Origin: Corallochytrium limacisporum
Taxonomy: Eukaryota > Opisthokonta
Direction of reading: 5' to 3'
Length of the DNA: 46,892 nucleotides
NCBI GenBank assembly: GCA_002811645.1
Contig: PDIP01000022.1
Span: forward strand, 266,929 to 313,820
Both the position numbers and the translations under genes were made by a program. Under the pieces are notes generated by a model. The model had not been told where the DNA came from. It did not search any database and was given only the letters and a program-made list of their open reading frames with translations. This document shows, piece after piece, positions 11,804-20,646 of this stretch (its first letter is position 1; every line of letters begins with the position of its first letter).

Positions 11804-14800
11804 ATGGTTCGCAGGAGCCTGCCCCCTGGGGTACAGCAGCGTATCCGGCAGCTTATTGACCAGATTTGCAACCATGTCAACTACTACAATGCGGACGCTA
11901 AGGTTGACGCTCAGAATATCATGGAACAGGCTATTCTGCGTTCTGGGCCCCAGGATTCAAGACAAGTTGACCTGGATAATTCTCTGGTCGCTTCCCAGAA
12001 CACGGTTGAAAGCCAGGAAGCTTTCGTGAATCATATGGGCTACAGAATTTTGCAGCAGCAGGCAAAGCCCTCAGATGAGCCCATGATGGCTGCTTTGGCC
12101 CTATTCTTGGCCATGCGTAGGGATTCCACTGCTCCTTCTCTGGACAACCAAACAACGTACGCGGGTCAGGGTATCACAATGGACCAGATTCTCAGAGGCG
12201 CTGACCCCAACGCAGACATGTACAGTTTCTTCAAAGAACTACAAGCAGTCGTCGAAGCAGGTGGCATTCTTGCCCCTGATGATGTTGACCGCATTGACCG
12301 CATTATGTACAAATTCTCCAGCATGTCTAGCATCTACCGTCGGTACCAGGACGTCTTCGACTCCGTTGTAGCGCCCGAGGCCATTGTGACTGAGCACTCG
12401 ACTGGAGACGGCCCCTCGGCACCACGCAGTTTGCTATTCAGGTTCTGCTGGGTAAGCTTTCTGATGACAAAGATTCCTTTGCTGGCAGGAACGGGTGATA
12501 CACAGGCAGAACTGTGCCTACTGAGTGCCAATATTGCGTGGATTCTAGACCACTGCCCTCGGGATTGGCTGGCAGCTGAGCGATATCAGGAGACGGACCA
12601 ATTGCTACAGGCCGTGTGTCAGGTGCTCGGTCTAGATGACAGCATTGTTTCGGATGCCAAGGGATTGATTCAGCGTTGTGTCGAGCCCTGCATGAAGGAA
12701 AATGGCATCACTGCCCGCCTGACCCAGGACTCTGAGCAGTATCCTCTCAAGGACAGGGCGACTCTGCGCTCCTGCTTGAAGATTGTTGAGAAGGAATACG
12801 ACGACAAGCACAGAAGGATCAATGAGTTTGATGAACAAATATTTTTCAACCCTAACGGCGTGAGGCCTAATGAGCCCAATACAGTCCAGGGTACTCCACA
12901 GCGTTACCATCATGGTATGCGCCAACGTTCCGGACTTCGGGAAGGTACGGCTGCTTCTGAGCTCCTGAACCAGCCCACTGCTGACGCATCATCCATGGTT
13001 AGCCCTCGTGATCGTCCATCCACTAACGGTCTTCGAAACGCCAGCAGCACCCCTCAGATCCGGGTAAACGGCAACGCAAGCGCACTGCGCAGTGCGAGCA
13101 TGGGCGAGGGAGGCGTTTCTCCGGCCACGCCTATGCGTCGTCTTGACGCTCAATTCAACCAACGGGGGGCAGCCGCAATGGCAACGCCTCTGCATTTGCG
13201 CGCTGCTCAACAGAGCGTCATTCGCGGTGCCGGCGCTCCTGCTACACCCACTCGCAAGACGATAAACTCTCTGCGCCAAATGCAAGAGTCTCTGAAGGAG
13301 AACCAAGTCGAACCCGCGCAACTAGAACAGTTTGTTGACAACAAGGAGGTCATTGAGGCCATGGTGAAGCGGGTGGATATGCTACGGAAGGTGTTTGTTG
13401 AAGAGCAGGTACGGAGCATTAGCGAAAACATGCGTACCCAGGCTGAAAAACGTTACAACATGGCCTTGAAGATGTACTGGCGCAGTCTGTACTGCATTTT
13501 GGAAGAGGAGCGCAGTATGAAGCATCGGCAAAAATTTGATGCCATGCTAAGCATGGGAATGTTTCACCGGTCTTTAATTGCCGTCTGTGTAGAGACCGTC
13601 TTGCACTGCTACGGCTCAACCTTGGCCTACCAGCCGGGACATCAACAGCCCGGACAGAGCTCTAAGCCGTGGGTTACTGAGGTATTTAAGCTCGATGTGT
13701 ACGAGTTTGTCAAAATCTTTGAACCTTTCCTGACCAAGCGCTCTTTCCACATTTCCAGGGAAACTATCAAGCACATTGCCATGATTGAGCAGGAGATTGT
13801 AACTCGTTTGGCTTGGGAACAGGGCACTGCTCTGCATGAGAACTTGAAAAAGACTCCGGAGACCATGCGCAAGTACCAGTCTGTCTTTGATATTAAGAAC
13901 TTGGATCCGGTGAAAGAAGAGGATGCTGCCACTTCCACCAACCCACCCGCACCTCCGGAAGAGGCTTCCAAAGAAGTCTCACGCCACACTCCTGCCCAAG
14001 CTAGTGTTCGGATCTTCTATCGTCGTCTGTATATCATCATGTATCATCGTCTTCGTCGGCTTAGTGGCGCACTGGGCATTGGCGAAAACCTGCAACGGCG
14101 CATTTGGCTGCTGTTTGAGCACGCAGTGTCTCATACCTACTCCCTACTGCAGGACCGTCATGCAGATCAGATTCTACTTTGCTGCATCTTTGGTGTCTGT
14201 CGTGCACACGACGCTCGGACTGAAATCCTCTTCAAGAACCTAGTGCGCGAGTACAAGAAGCTGCCGCACCATAATGGACGCATGGGCTCTGTCCTCTGCC
14301 AGCAGGTGAACCTCGATGGTGCTCCTACACAGACGGAAGGACAGGAGGCTCGTCAGACCGGATCCATTATTGACTTTTACAACTACGTATTCCTGCCCTT
14401 CCTTGAGAACGAATGCCGCAGGATTGCTCGTGAAAGCGAAACCGACCAGGCTAAAATTAACCGTGACACTGCGTACTGGGCCCGTGGACATCTCAGTAGC
14501 AATCCTGGCGACGGCTTGATGGTGGGATTGGTGACTCCCGTTCGCCTTCGTAAGGGACTTACCGTCAGTCCGATGCGCCGTGTCGGCAATGACATGTACA
14601 TGTCTCCACAGAGGCCTTCTGCATCTGCCAATCGTGTGACAAACACTCGTATCCTTGGGCCGTCTGGTGCGCTGCTAAACACACCAAACTTCTACGCCTT
14701 TAGTCATTCCCCGAGCCGGAACCTGCAATGTATCAACGACTCGGTTCAACGAAGGAAGCGACCTGCCCCGGAAGATGGCGAGGATGCCCACAAGCGGGGG

Positions 14801-14875
14801 GCTCCTTTTCTTCCAACTGGCAACGCAGCTGCACGGAAACTTGGATTTGACGAAGGTGCCCCGGCAGGGCCTTGA
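11804..14875 (+). CDS. RB1: Retinoblastoma-family pocket protein
   Basis: 1023-residue nuclear repressor expected to bind E2F/DP and restrain S-phase entry until phosphorylated by cyclin-CDK. Regions in order: an RB N-terminal region (about 75-345), a linker with many SP/TP sites (364-482), pocket A (about 480-690), a spacer (about 695-730) and pocket B (about 732-875). Pocket B holds the family hallmark LLQDRHADQILLC (781-793) and SIIDFYNYVFLPFLE (854-868), whose Tyr859-Asn860 correspond to LxCxE-cleft residues of human RB. The C-terminal region keeps RB1-like order: TPVRL (911-915), VSPMRR (921-926), MYMSPQR (931-937), then INDSVQRRKR (977-986) and RKLGFDEG (1011-1018), recalling the E2F/DP-contacting core. 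CDK-type sites are abundant. The start CACACCATGG has a good context. MCM3, a typical E2F/RB target, lies next downstream. Confidence 0.92.
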   Translation: MVRRSLPPGVQQRIRQLIDQICNHVNYYNADAKVDAQNIMEQAILRSGPQDSRQVDLDNSLVASQNTVESQEAFVNHMGYRILQQQAKPSDEPMMAALALFLAMRRDSTAPSLDNQTTYAGQGITMDQILRGADPNADMYSFFKELQAVVEAGGILAPDDVDRIDRIMYKFSSMSSIYRRYQDVFDSVVAPEAIVTEHSTGDGPSAPRSLLFRFCWVSFLMTKIPLLAGTGDTQAELCLLSANIAWILDHCPRDWLAAERYQETDQLLQAVCQVLGLDDSIVSDAKGLIQRCVEPCMKENGITARLTQDSEQYPLKDRATLRSCLKIVEKEYDDKHRRINEFDEQIFFNPNGVRPNEPNTVQGTPQRYHHGMRQRSGLREGTAASELLNQPTADASSMVSPRDRPSTNGLRNASSTPQIRVNGNASALRSASMGEGGVSPATPMRRLDAQFNQRGAAAMATPLHLRAAQQSVIRGAGAPATPTRKTINSLRQMQESLKENQVEPAQLEQFVDNKEVIEAMVKRVDMLRKVFVEEQVRSISENMRTQAEKRYNMALKMYWRSLYCILEEERSMKHRQKFDAMLSMGMFHRSLIAVCVETVLHCYGSTLAYQPGHQQPGQSSKPWVTEVFKLDVYEFVKIFEPFLTKRSFHISRETIKHIAMIEQEIVTRLAWEQGTALHENLKKTPETMRKYQSVFDIKNLDPVKEEDAATSTNPPAPPEEASKEVSRHTPAQASVRIFYRRLYIIMYHRLRRLSGALGIGENLQRRIWLLFEHAVSHTYSLLQDRHADQILLCCIFGVCRAHDARTEILFKNLVREYKKLPHHNGRMGSVLCQQVNLDGAPTQTEGQEARQTGSIIDFYNYVFLPFLENECRRIARESETDQAKINRDTAYWARGHLSSNPGDGLMVGLVTPVRLRKGLTVSPMRRVGNDMYMSPQRPSASANRVTNTRILGPSGALLNTPNFYAFSHSPSRNLQCINDSVQRRKRPAPEDGEDAHKRGAPFLPTGNAAARKLGFDEGAPAGP

Positions 14876-15191
14876 ACTGGTTGATGAATTCCTCTTGCGC
14901 TATTGCGAACAGAAACCTGCACGCGTGAAAGCGACTTCTTCATCATCCGTTTCACTTTCATCTCATGTGGTTACGTAGACCTATCTTAAAATCCATACCA
15001 AATTACATTCTGTCTGTTCTATAAACTGTACACCCTGTTGACGTCGAACCTGTTGGAGTTCCTCATAGACACTAGGGCCATGGACAATCTCTTCCGTTGA
15101 GACGTCCAGCAACCCCCACACTTATGAGAGACTGCGTGCCCCCAGACCACTCCCCTCGCCCCGGGGGTGGGCCACCCAATTTGATTGTTCG

Positions 15192-15204
15192 GGCGCGAAA
15201 AGTT
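15192..15204 (-). promoter_or_regulatory. E2F-like site upstream of MCM3 (distal)
   Basis: GGCGCGAAAAGTT lies about 435-445 bp before the MCM3 ATG. Its last 12 bases are identical to the box exactly 120 bp further right. Confidence 0.55.
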
Positions 15205-15312
15205 CGTCCCGGGGGATTGTGAGGTGGGCATTAAAATAGGGCCCCCGCTTGCCACTTCCGCCCCAGTGGCCAAACGACCGTTGTTCTCAACTGTGTCTTT
15301 GCCACCCGGCGC

Positions 15313-15324
15313 GCGCGAAAAGTT
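15313..15324 (-). promoter_or_regulatory. E2F-like site upstream of MCM3 (proximal)
   Basis: GCGCGAAAAGTT lies about 313-324 bp before the MCM3 ATG and is the second copy of the 12-mer. MCM genes are classic E2F targets in animals and plants, so the position is plausible. Confidence 0.55.
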
Positions 15325-15636
15325 TGGGGGCACCCGAAGAGGGTAGAGTTCGGCTGTCTCTCCCCAAGTCTCCAGGGACTGTGTTGGTGAGGAGGCCTTC
15401 AAGTTCCGTAAGTGAACAAAGGTGAGGAAAGTGAGCATGATAGAAAGATGATTGTTATTGTTGTGATAGTTGTTAGGTTTCAATGGCTCAGGTTGGTGGT
15501 GATGGATGGTACTTGAGGTGACCAACAGATCCAGGTGAGCATGAGATCAGTTGGATACTATAAACCACACAGAGCCTCGACAGGGATCTGAAAGGGCTAA
15601 GTCTCGGAGGACAAACCTGCTAAAGACACAGAAAAA

Positions 15637-18246
15637 ATGACAGACGCACAAGTGGTCGATCAGATCGACGCTGAGCTGAGAGAACATTATGAAAGGTTCT
15701 TTCAGAAGGTGGAACAGGGCACCGATGCGTACCTCGAGAAGTACCTGGGTCGCCGCCAGGCAATGATCGACCGTGGTGAATGCCGTATGACCATCACCCT
15801 GGACGATCTGCAAAAGTACAAACCTGAGCGGTATGAAGACCTTCTTCGGTCTCCTGTGAAGCATTTGGAGGCTCTGACAGCTTCCTTCACAGCATGGGTG
15901 GAGGACGCGGACAAGACGTACACGGTCAATCACCCCCGTCTGCATCTGGCCATGGACGGTAACTTCGGTGGCAACGCCCTATCTCTGCGTACCATGCGAA
16001 GTGAGTACCTCGGTCAGCTAATTGAGGTGGACGGTATTGTTACTCGTTGCTCCTTGGTGCGCCCTAAGCTTCTAGAAAGCGTCCATTCCGCACAGTCCGG
16101 TCTTCTGAAGTACGTCAAATATAAGGACGGCACAAGTCTGAGTGGTGTGCCAACAAACACAATGTACCCCACCAAGGACGAGAATGGAGATCCCTACGAG
16201 ACTGAGTACGGCCTCTGCAAGTACCAAGATTCACAGACCATTACCATTCAGGAAATGCCTGAGCATGCACCGGCGGGTCAAATTCCTCGAGGCATTGACG
16301 TTGTTCTCGAAGAAGACCTCTGTGACACTGTCAAACCTGGTGATCGCATTCGTGTTTCGGGTGTGTACCGTGCTCTGCCTTCTAAGTCCCAGGGTGCAAC
16401 ATCGGGCGTCTTCCGTACCATTCTTCTGGCTACCAGCGCCCGGCCAATTAAGCGCACTATTGGACAGACTGCCACCATGAGCGAGGCAGACATTTCTTCC
16501 TTCAAGAACCTGGCGAAGCGTCACAAAAACAACATGTTCGACCTTCTATCCAAATCTCTTGCTCCTTCCATTTGGGGTGCTGACTACATCAAGCGGGGTC
16601 TGCTTGCTCTGCTGTTGGGTGGTGAAGAACGTGTTCTCGACAATGGCACCCATCTGCGTGGCGACATTAATATGTTGATGGTGGGTGATCCGTCGACAGC
16701 GAAGTCTCAGTTCCTACGATTTGTGATGAACCTGGCTCCTCTGGCCATTGCCACAACAGGTCGAGGTTCCAGCGGTGTTGGTTTGACCGCCGCTGTCATG
16801 CGTGATCCTGAGACTGGCGAGCGCAGCCTTGAGGCTGGTGCAATGGTTCTGGGAGATCGTGGTGTCGTTTGTATCGATGAGTTCGACAAGATGAGTGATG
16901 ATGACCGTGTTGCCATTCACGAAGTCATGGAGCAGCAAACAGTCACCATCAACAAGGCTGGTATTCATACCTCTCTGAACGCCCGCTGCAGTGTCATTGC
17001 CGCTGCCAATCCCATTTACGGCATGTATGATCGTACTTCCACTCCCATGAAAAACATCGGTCTGCCGGACTCTCTGCTGTCCCGTTTCGATTTGCTTTTC
17101 ATTGTCCTCGACAGTGCTGACGCGCAACGCGACAGTGCTCTGGCCGGCCACGTGCTGCGTATCCACCGCACCACACCGACGGCCAATGATGGCGGTGCCC
17201 GGGCTATCAACGGACTAATGGACGACGATATCGAAGAACAAGACGATAATGACAACCGCAAGACCCCAATCTGGGACGAGGATGTTGCCTACACAGGCGG
17301 ACGTAGTCGTAGGGACCGTGTCCTGTCCCTACCTTTCGTACAGAAGTACATCGCCTACGCTAAAAGGAGGCATCCCATCATTACGGACGAGGCGCGAGAG
17401 GAGATCGTTCGTATCTACGTCACTCTCCGGTCGAGCAGCGACCAGGATAAGAACCGTGGTACTCTACCAATCACGGCCCGAACCTTGGAATCCATGATCC
17501 GTATCTCCACGGCCATTGCTAAAGCTCGACTTAGCACTCGTGTAGAGATGCAGGATGTGGCTATGGCAAAGGATATTCTTGAGTTTAGTCTAAAGAACGC
17601 CGTGCAGCAGAGCAACGAGGCCAAGAAAGCAGCCCTTGAGGCCCAAGCTCAGCTGCGCCGCGAGCGGGAGGAACTCCTCGAAGCTGCCAATCAGCAGCAA
17701 GAGCAGCAACCCGAGGAGACTGACGCCGCGGAAGATGCTGCTATGGAGGAGGCTGCCGCTGTGACGGAGCAGCAGGCCCAGGCCGAAGCCGAGGAAATCA
17801 TCGCTCCGAGTCGTCCCCGCGGACGACGACGACGAGTCGCCATCGAGGACGACGATGAAGAGACCCCTGGTCAGGAGTCTGTCCCCAAGGAGTCTTCCGG
17901 CGGCGTCAGCTATGAGCTGGTCAGCCAGACCCAAGAGAGCCAGCCTGAAGTTCCACAGAGGATGGTCATCAACAACAAGGGCATGCTCATTCCCTTCTAC
18001 GAGAAAGACGTACCTGAGAGCAAGCACGACACCCTCAAAACCATCCTTGGCGAGCTCCTGATCCGCAAATACGGCGATGACCACGACGACCTAGAACTTC
18101 GTGAGGTCGACTACGCAGATCTCATGCACGAGTCCTGTGACCGTGGACTTGAGATCACAGAGACCCACGCGATCATTAACAGCATGCACGACGAAGGTAC
18201 CGTGACAATTGTTGAAGAATCCAATCTCATCCGCCTTACTCACTAA
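15637..18246 (+). CDS. MCM3: DNA replication licensing factor MCM3
   Basis: 869-residue subunit of the MCM2-7 helicase (human MCM3 has 808). The N-terminal OB region (about 100-275) carries the MCM3-type wording TEYGLCKYQDSQTITIQEMP (189-208), followed by the family's APAGQ and KPGDR motifs. The AAA+ core has Walker A GDPSTAKS (350-357), Walker B CIDEFDKM (412-419) and arginine finger SRF (482-484). A linker (about 665-780) is rich in Gln, Glu and Ala and contains a basic cluster, RPRGRRRRV (726-734), a likely nuclear signal. The C-terminus (about 785-869) fits a winged-helix domain. The linker explains most of the extra length. The ATG has A at -3. Paired E2F-like boxes upstream suggest G1/S control, in keeping with the neighbouring RB-like gene. 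Confidence 0.96.
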   Translation: MTDAQVVDQIDAELREHYERFFQKVEQGTDAYLEKYLGRRQAMIDRGECRMTITLDDLQKYKPERYEDLLRSPVKHLEALTASFTAWVEDADKTYTVNHPRLHLAMDGNFGGNALSLRTMRSEYLGQLIEVDGIVTRCSLVRPKLLESVHSAQSGLLKYVKYKDGTSLSGVPTNTMYPTKDENGDPYETEYGLCKYQDSQTITIQEMPEHAPAGQIPRGIDVVLEEDLCDTVKPGDRIRVSGVYRALPSKSQGATSGVFRTILLATSARPIKRTIGQTATMSEADISSFKNLAKRHKNNMFDLLSKSLAPSIWGADYIKRGLLALLLGGEERVLDNGTHLRGDINMLMVGDPSTAKSQFLRFVMNLAPLAIATTGRGSSGVGLTAAVMRDPETGERSLEAGAMVLGDRGVVCIDEFDKMSDDDRVAIHEVMEQQTVTINKAGIHTSLNARCSVIAAANPIYGMYDRTSTPMKNIGLPDSLLSRFDLLFIVLDSADAQRDSALAGHVLRIHRTTPTANDGGARAINGLMDDDIEEQDDNDNRKTPIWDEDVAYTGGRSRRDRVLSLPFVQKYIAYAKRRHPIITDEAREEIVRIYVTLRSSSDQDKNRGTLPITARTLESMIRISTAIAKARLSTRVEMQDVAMAKDILEFSLKNAVQQSNEAKKAALEAQAQLRREREELLEAANQQQEQQPEETDAAEDAAMEEAAAVTEQQAQAEAEEIIAPSRPRGRRRRVAIEDDDEETPGQESVPKESSGGVSYELVSQTQESQPEVPQRMVINNKGMLIPFYEKDVPESKHDTLKTILGELLIRKYGDDHDDLELREVDYADLMHESCDRGLEITETHAIINSMHDEGTVTIVEESNLIRLTH

Positions 18247-18377
18247 AGCGTGCAGATCACTATGTCATCTTATCAAAACACAACCGCATCATTAAACATC
18301 TCGATTCAACATGTAAAGCGTATTTATTCTGTCAAACTATATCCCTCTCAAACTGACAGGGCTGTACCTATCTCTAT

Positions 18378-18914
18378 CTACTCAATGGAGGTCAATTCCT
18401 CACGCTCAGGGCACTTAAAGACTTTAAACACACCGGTACCTTCGTCGACTTCCTTCCAAGAACCTGCCTTCGGGAATTCAACGTGACAGAATGTACCTGG
18501 AGACACACCACCGGCCTTGCGCATGAACGGAAAGGTTAGATCCTCATGTACAGCCTTGAACATGATGTCAGCGACGCCCGGATTGTGACCAATGATCATG
18601 ATCGTGCTGGCCGTGTCCGGAGCTTCATTCTTAATGATGTCAAAAATTCCTTCGTAGTCAGTACCATACAGGCCCTCAGTGACGGTTTTAATTGATGTGT
18701 CAGGAACGCCTAGTGAGTCAAAGGTCTGCTGTGCCCTCACAGCAGGACTTACTAAGGCACATTCGGCCTGAGGTAGTCCCAGTCGCTGCATGGCATTATA
18801 CTGATCCTTCGAGTCCTTCTTTCCGGTCTCAGTCAGCTCACGGTCAATGTCCTTGCCCGTGGGGGCAGAACCGTACGTCTCAGAATGGCGGACGAAGATG
18901 ACCTGCTTGGGCAT
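18378..18914 (-). CDS. SixA-like phosphohistidine phosphatase (histidine phosphatase superfamily)
   Basis: Small histidine phosphatase of 178 residues from the preferred start. Active-site features are FVRHSE with Arg9 and the nucleophile His10, SPAVRAQQT with Arg60, TEGLYG with Glu80 as likely acid, and IGHNPGV with His110. The order and size match SixA-type enzymes, which in bacteria remove phosphate from phosphohistidine; the substrate here is unknown. A longer frame begins at an ATG at 18941 but has T at -3, whereas the inner ATG at 18914 has G at -3 and starts right at the first beta strand. The gene converges with MCM3 (131 bp between stops) and diverges from the UCH gene. A distinct broad-specificity phosphatase role is possible. 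Confidence 0.8.
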   Translation of the reverse strand: MPKQVIFVRHSETYGSAPTGKDIDRELTETGKKDSKDQYNAMQRLGLPQAECALVSPAVRAQQTFDSLGVPDTSIKTVTEGLYGTDYEGIFDIIKNEAPDTASTIMIIGHNPGVADIMFKAVHEDLTFPFMRKAGGVSPGTFCHVEFPKAGSWKEVDEGTGVFKVFKCPEREELTSIE

Positions 18915-19856
18915 GGCTGCTAGTGCTGTTCTGCTGATCATATAATGTATGGGACACTCCGGGAGATATGATCCACGTCCGTCCCTATGCTATGGAATGG
19001 CGCTTGGTCTGGATCTAGACCGGCAGATCTCAGATACCTGTATCTATCGCGATTCACCGATGGGATCGATGGCCCTCACTGAACGACACCGTCAGCGTGC
19101 TGACACAGACATTCTCTTCCGGTGACCCACCCACGAAGGACACGAGGCTCCAGGCCACGCAAGACCGTTCTCTTGACTGATTCCGTCACATCCCCACTCT
19201 GAATCCCCCAACACACACAAACTGCAGCTACGGCAGGTGATGCCATCGGCCGAGGATTACCAACTCCAGCGCAGTTGCTCGTCGTCCAAACGCGAGGGCG
19301 CTTGGCGATGGGTGGCTACAGCTTCGAAAAGTGGGGCAATCGATTTGTAATTACTTTTATGTTTTGGGGTATACACAGTCCATGACCGAGGCAGGCGCCT
19401 GTGTTTTCCTTTGGCCCCTTCCGCCAGCGGGGAGAGAGGCTGGCAAAGCCCAAATCGCCGGGCGGTGGTGGGACCCCATACCTCCCGCGTTCACTCCCGC
19501 GGGGACAGCTCCGTTCGGACGCCTTGAGGAAATCAAAGGTCGGTGAAAGGTGGGGTGGAGATGAGAAAGCGAGGGCCTCTCTCCTCCGTGCCTCCCCTGA
19601 CTCGCAGTTGTGCATCTGTCAGAGAAAAACAGGGCCGGTGAGGGGGGGCGGGGCGGGCCAGAGTGTTTTGGCGTTGGCCTCAGGGCTGGAGTGGGGGTGG
19701 GATCTCTTGGCGCTGATCCCTACTGTCCTCGTCGTTATGTTCGTGGTGTGGGATAGGCTCGGTTCTGGTGTTTGGGAGTCGGTCATTGACATCGAGACCT
19801 GGTGTTGCCAACAGTCATGTGTACTAATATTTTGACTCCTTTGAATTGACATAACA
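18915..19856. other. Divergent upstream region of SixA-like and UCH genes
   Basis: 942 bp holding the 5' regions of both genes. It is GC-rich with G runs near 19638-19650. I see no E2F nonamer, clear TATA box or gene. Confidence 0.6.
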
Positions 19857-20561
19857 ATGGCAGACGCAGCGAAGAAGAAGCGGTGGGTTCCCCTGGAGTC
19901 GAATCCGGACGTACTAAACAAGTACGGTAAGCAGCTTGGTTTGAAGTCGGGGAATGGATACGTCGACGTCTACGGTCTAGATCCCGATCTGCTGGCTTTT
20001 GTGCCTCAGCCGGTCTATGCAGTAATGTTACTCTTTCCGATTTCCGAAAACTACGAAAACTACCGCAGAGAGGAGGAGGAAAAGATCAACAAGGAAGGCC
20101 AAACTGTGAGTGACCAGGTTGTGTTCGTGCGGCAGTATATTGGAAATGCATGTGGTACCATCGGTATGCTGCACGGTCTGCTGAATTGTCAGGAAGAAGT
20201 ACCCCAGGAGGGCTACCTGAAAGATCTGAAAGAGAAGTTTGAGGGTAAGACTGCAGAGGAGCGTGGTGATCTGCTTATGGCCGATGACGAGCTCGACAAG
20301 GCGCACGGTGAGGCCGGATCGGAGGGACAGACATCTGCACCTGAGGCAGAAGAAGAGGTCAACCTACACTTTGTCACCTTCAGTTGTGTTGATGGCAGCA
20401 TCTACGAATTGGACGGTCGTAAACCGTTCCCGATCAACCACGGGCCGAGCAGCCGGGAGACCTTCTTGAACGATGCCGTTGAAGTAATTCGCAAGTTCAT
20501 CGCCCGGGATAGCGACGTTCCCACTTTCGCGATCACTGCTTTAACCGCGAATATGGAATAA
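19857..20561 (+). CDS. UCHL3: Ubiquitin C-terminal hydrolase, UCHL3/UCHL1 type
   Basis: 234-residue peptidase C12 enzyme (human UCHL3 has 230) that cleaves small adducts from the ubiquitin C-terminus in cytosol or nucleus. Catalytic residues are all present: Gln93 (oxyanion), Cys99 in NACGTIG, His171 in NLHFVTF and Asp186 in LDGRKPFP. The crossover-loop region (about 145-168) is acidic and low in complexity. The N-terminal segment RWVPLESNPDVLNKY is typical of the family. There is no C-terminal extension, which excludes the proteasome-linked UCH37 and BAP1. The ATG has A at -3. The stop lies 85 bp from the stop of the convergent CAF1 gene, so the 3' ends probably overlap. Confidence 0.93.
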   Translation: MADAAKKKRWVPLESNPDVLNKYGKQLGLKSGNGYVDVYGLDPDLLAFVPQPVYAVMLLFPISENYENYRREEEEKINKEGQTVSDQVVFVRQYIGNACGTIGMLHGLLNCQEEVPQEGYLKDLKEKFEGKTAEERGDLLMADDELDKAHGEAGSEGQTSAPEAEEEVNLHFVTFSCVDGSIYELDGRKPFPINHGPSSRETFLNDAVEVIRKFIARDSDVPTFAITALTANME

Positions 20562-20646
20562 GAAGCATAAGAGTAATACAACGTGTTCTACTATAGATAC
20601 TGTTTTAAGGGATATACTGAAACATGATTTGGTTCAAAACCATCGT

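Larger units (their letters stand above)
14876..15636. other. RB 3' end and MCM3 upstream region
   Basis: 761 bp between two rightward genes. It contains the two identical GCGCGAAAAGTT boxes, described separately, and G/C-rich patches near 15160-15180 and 15240-15250. No gene is evident; it should hold the RB 3' UTR and the MCM3 promoter. Confidence 0.65.

Noticed and set aside
18915-18941. Nine extra N-terminal residues of the SixA-like phosphatase
   Set aside because: The upstream ATG has T at -3 and adds nothing to the fold. The inner ATG has a better context, though dual starts are possible.
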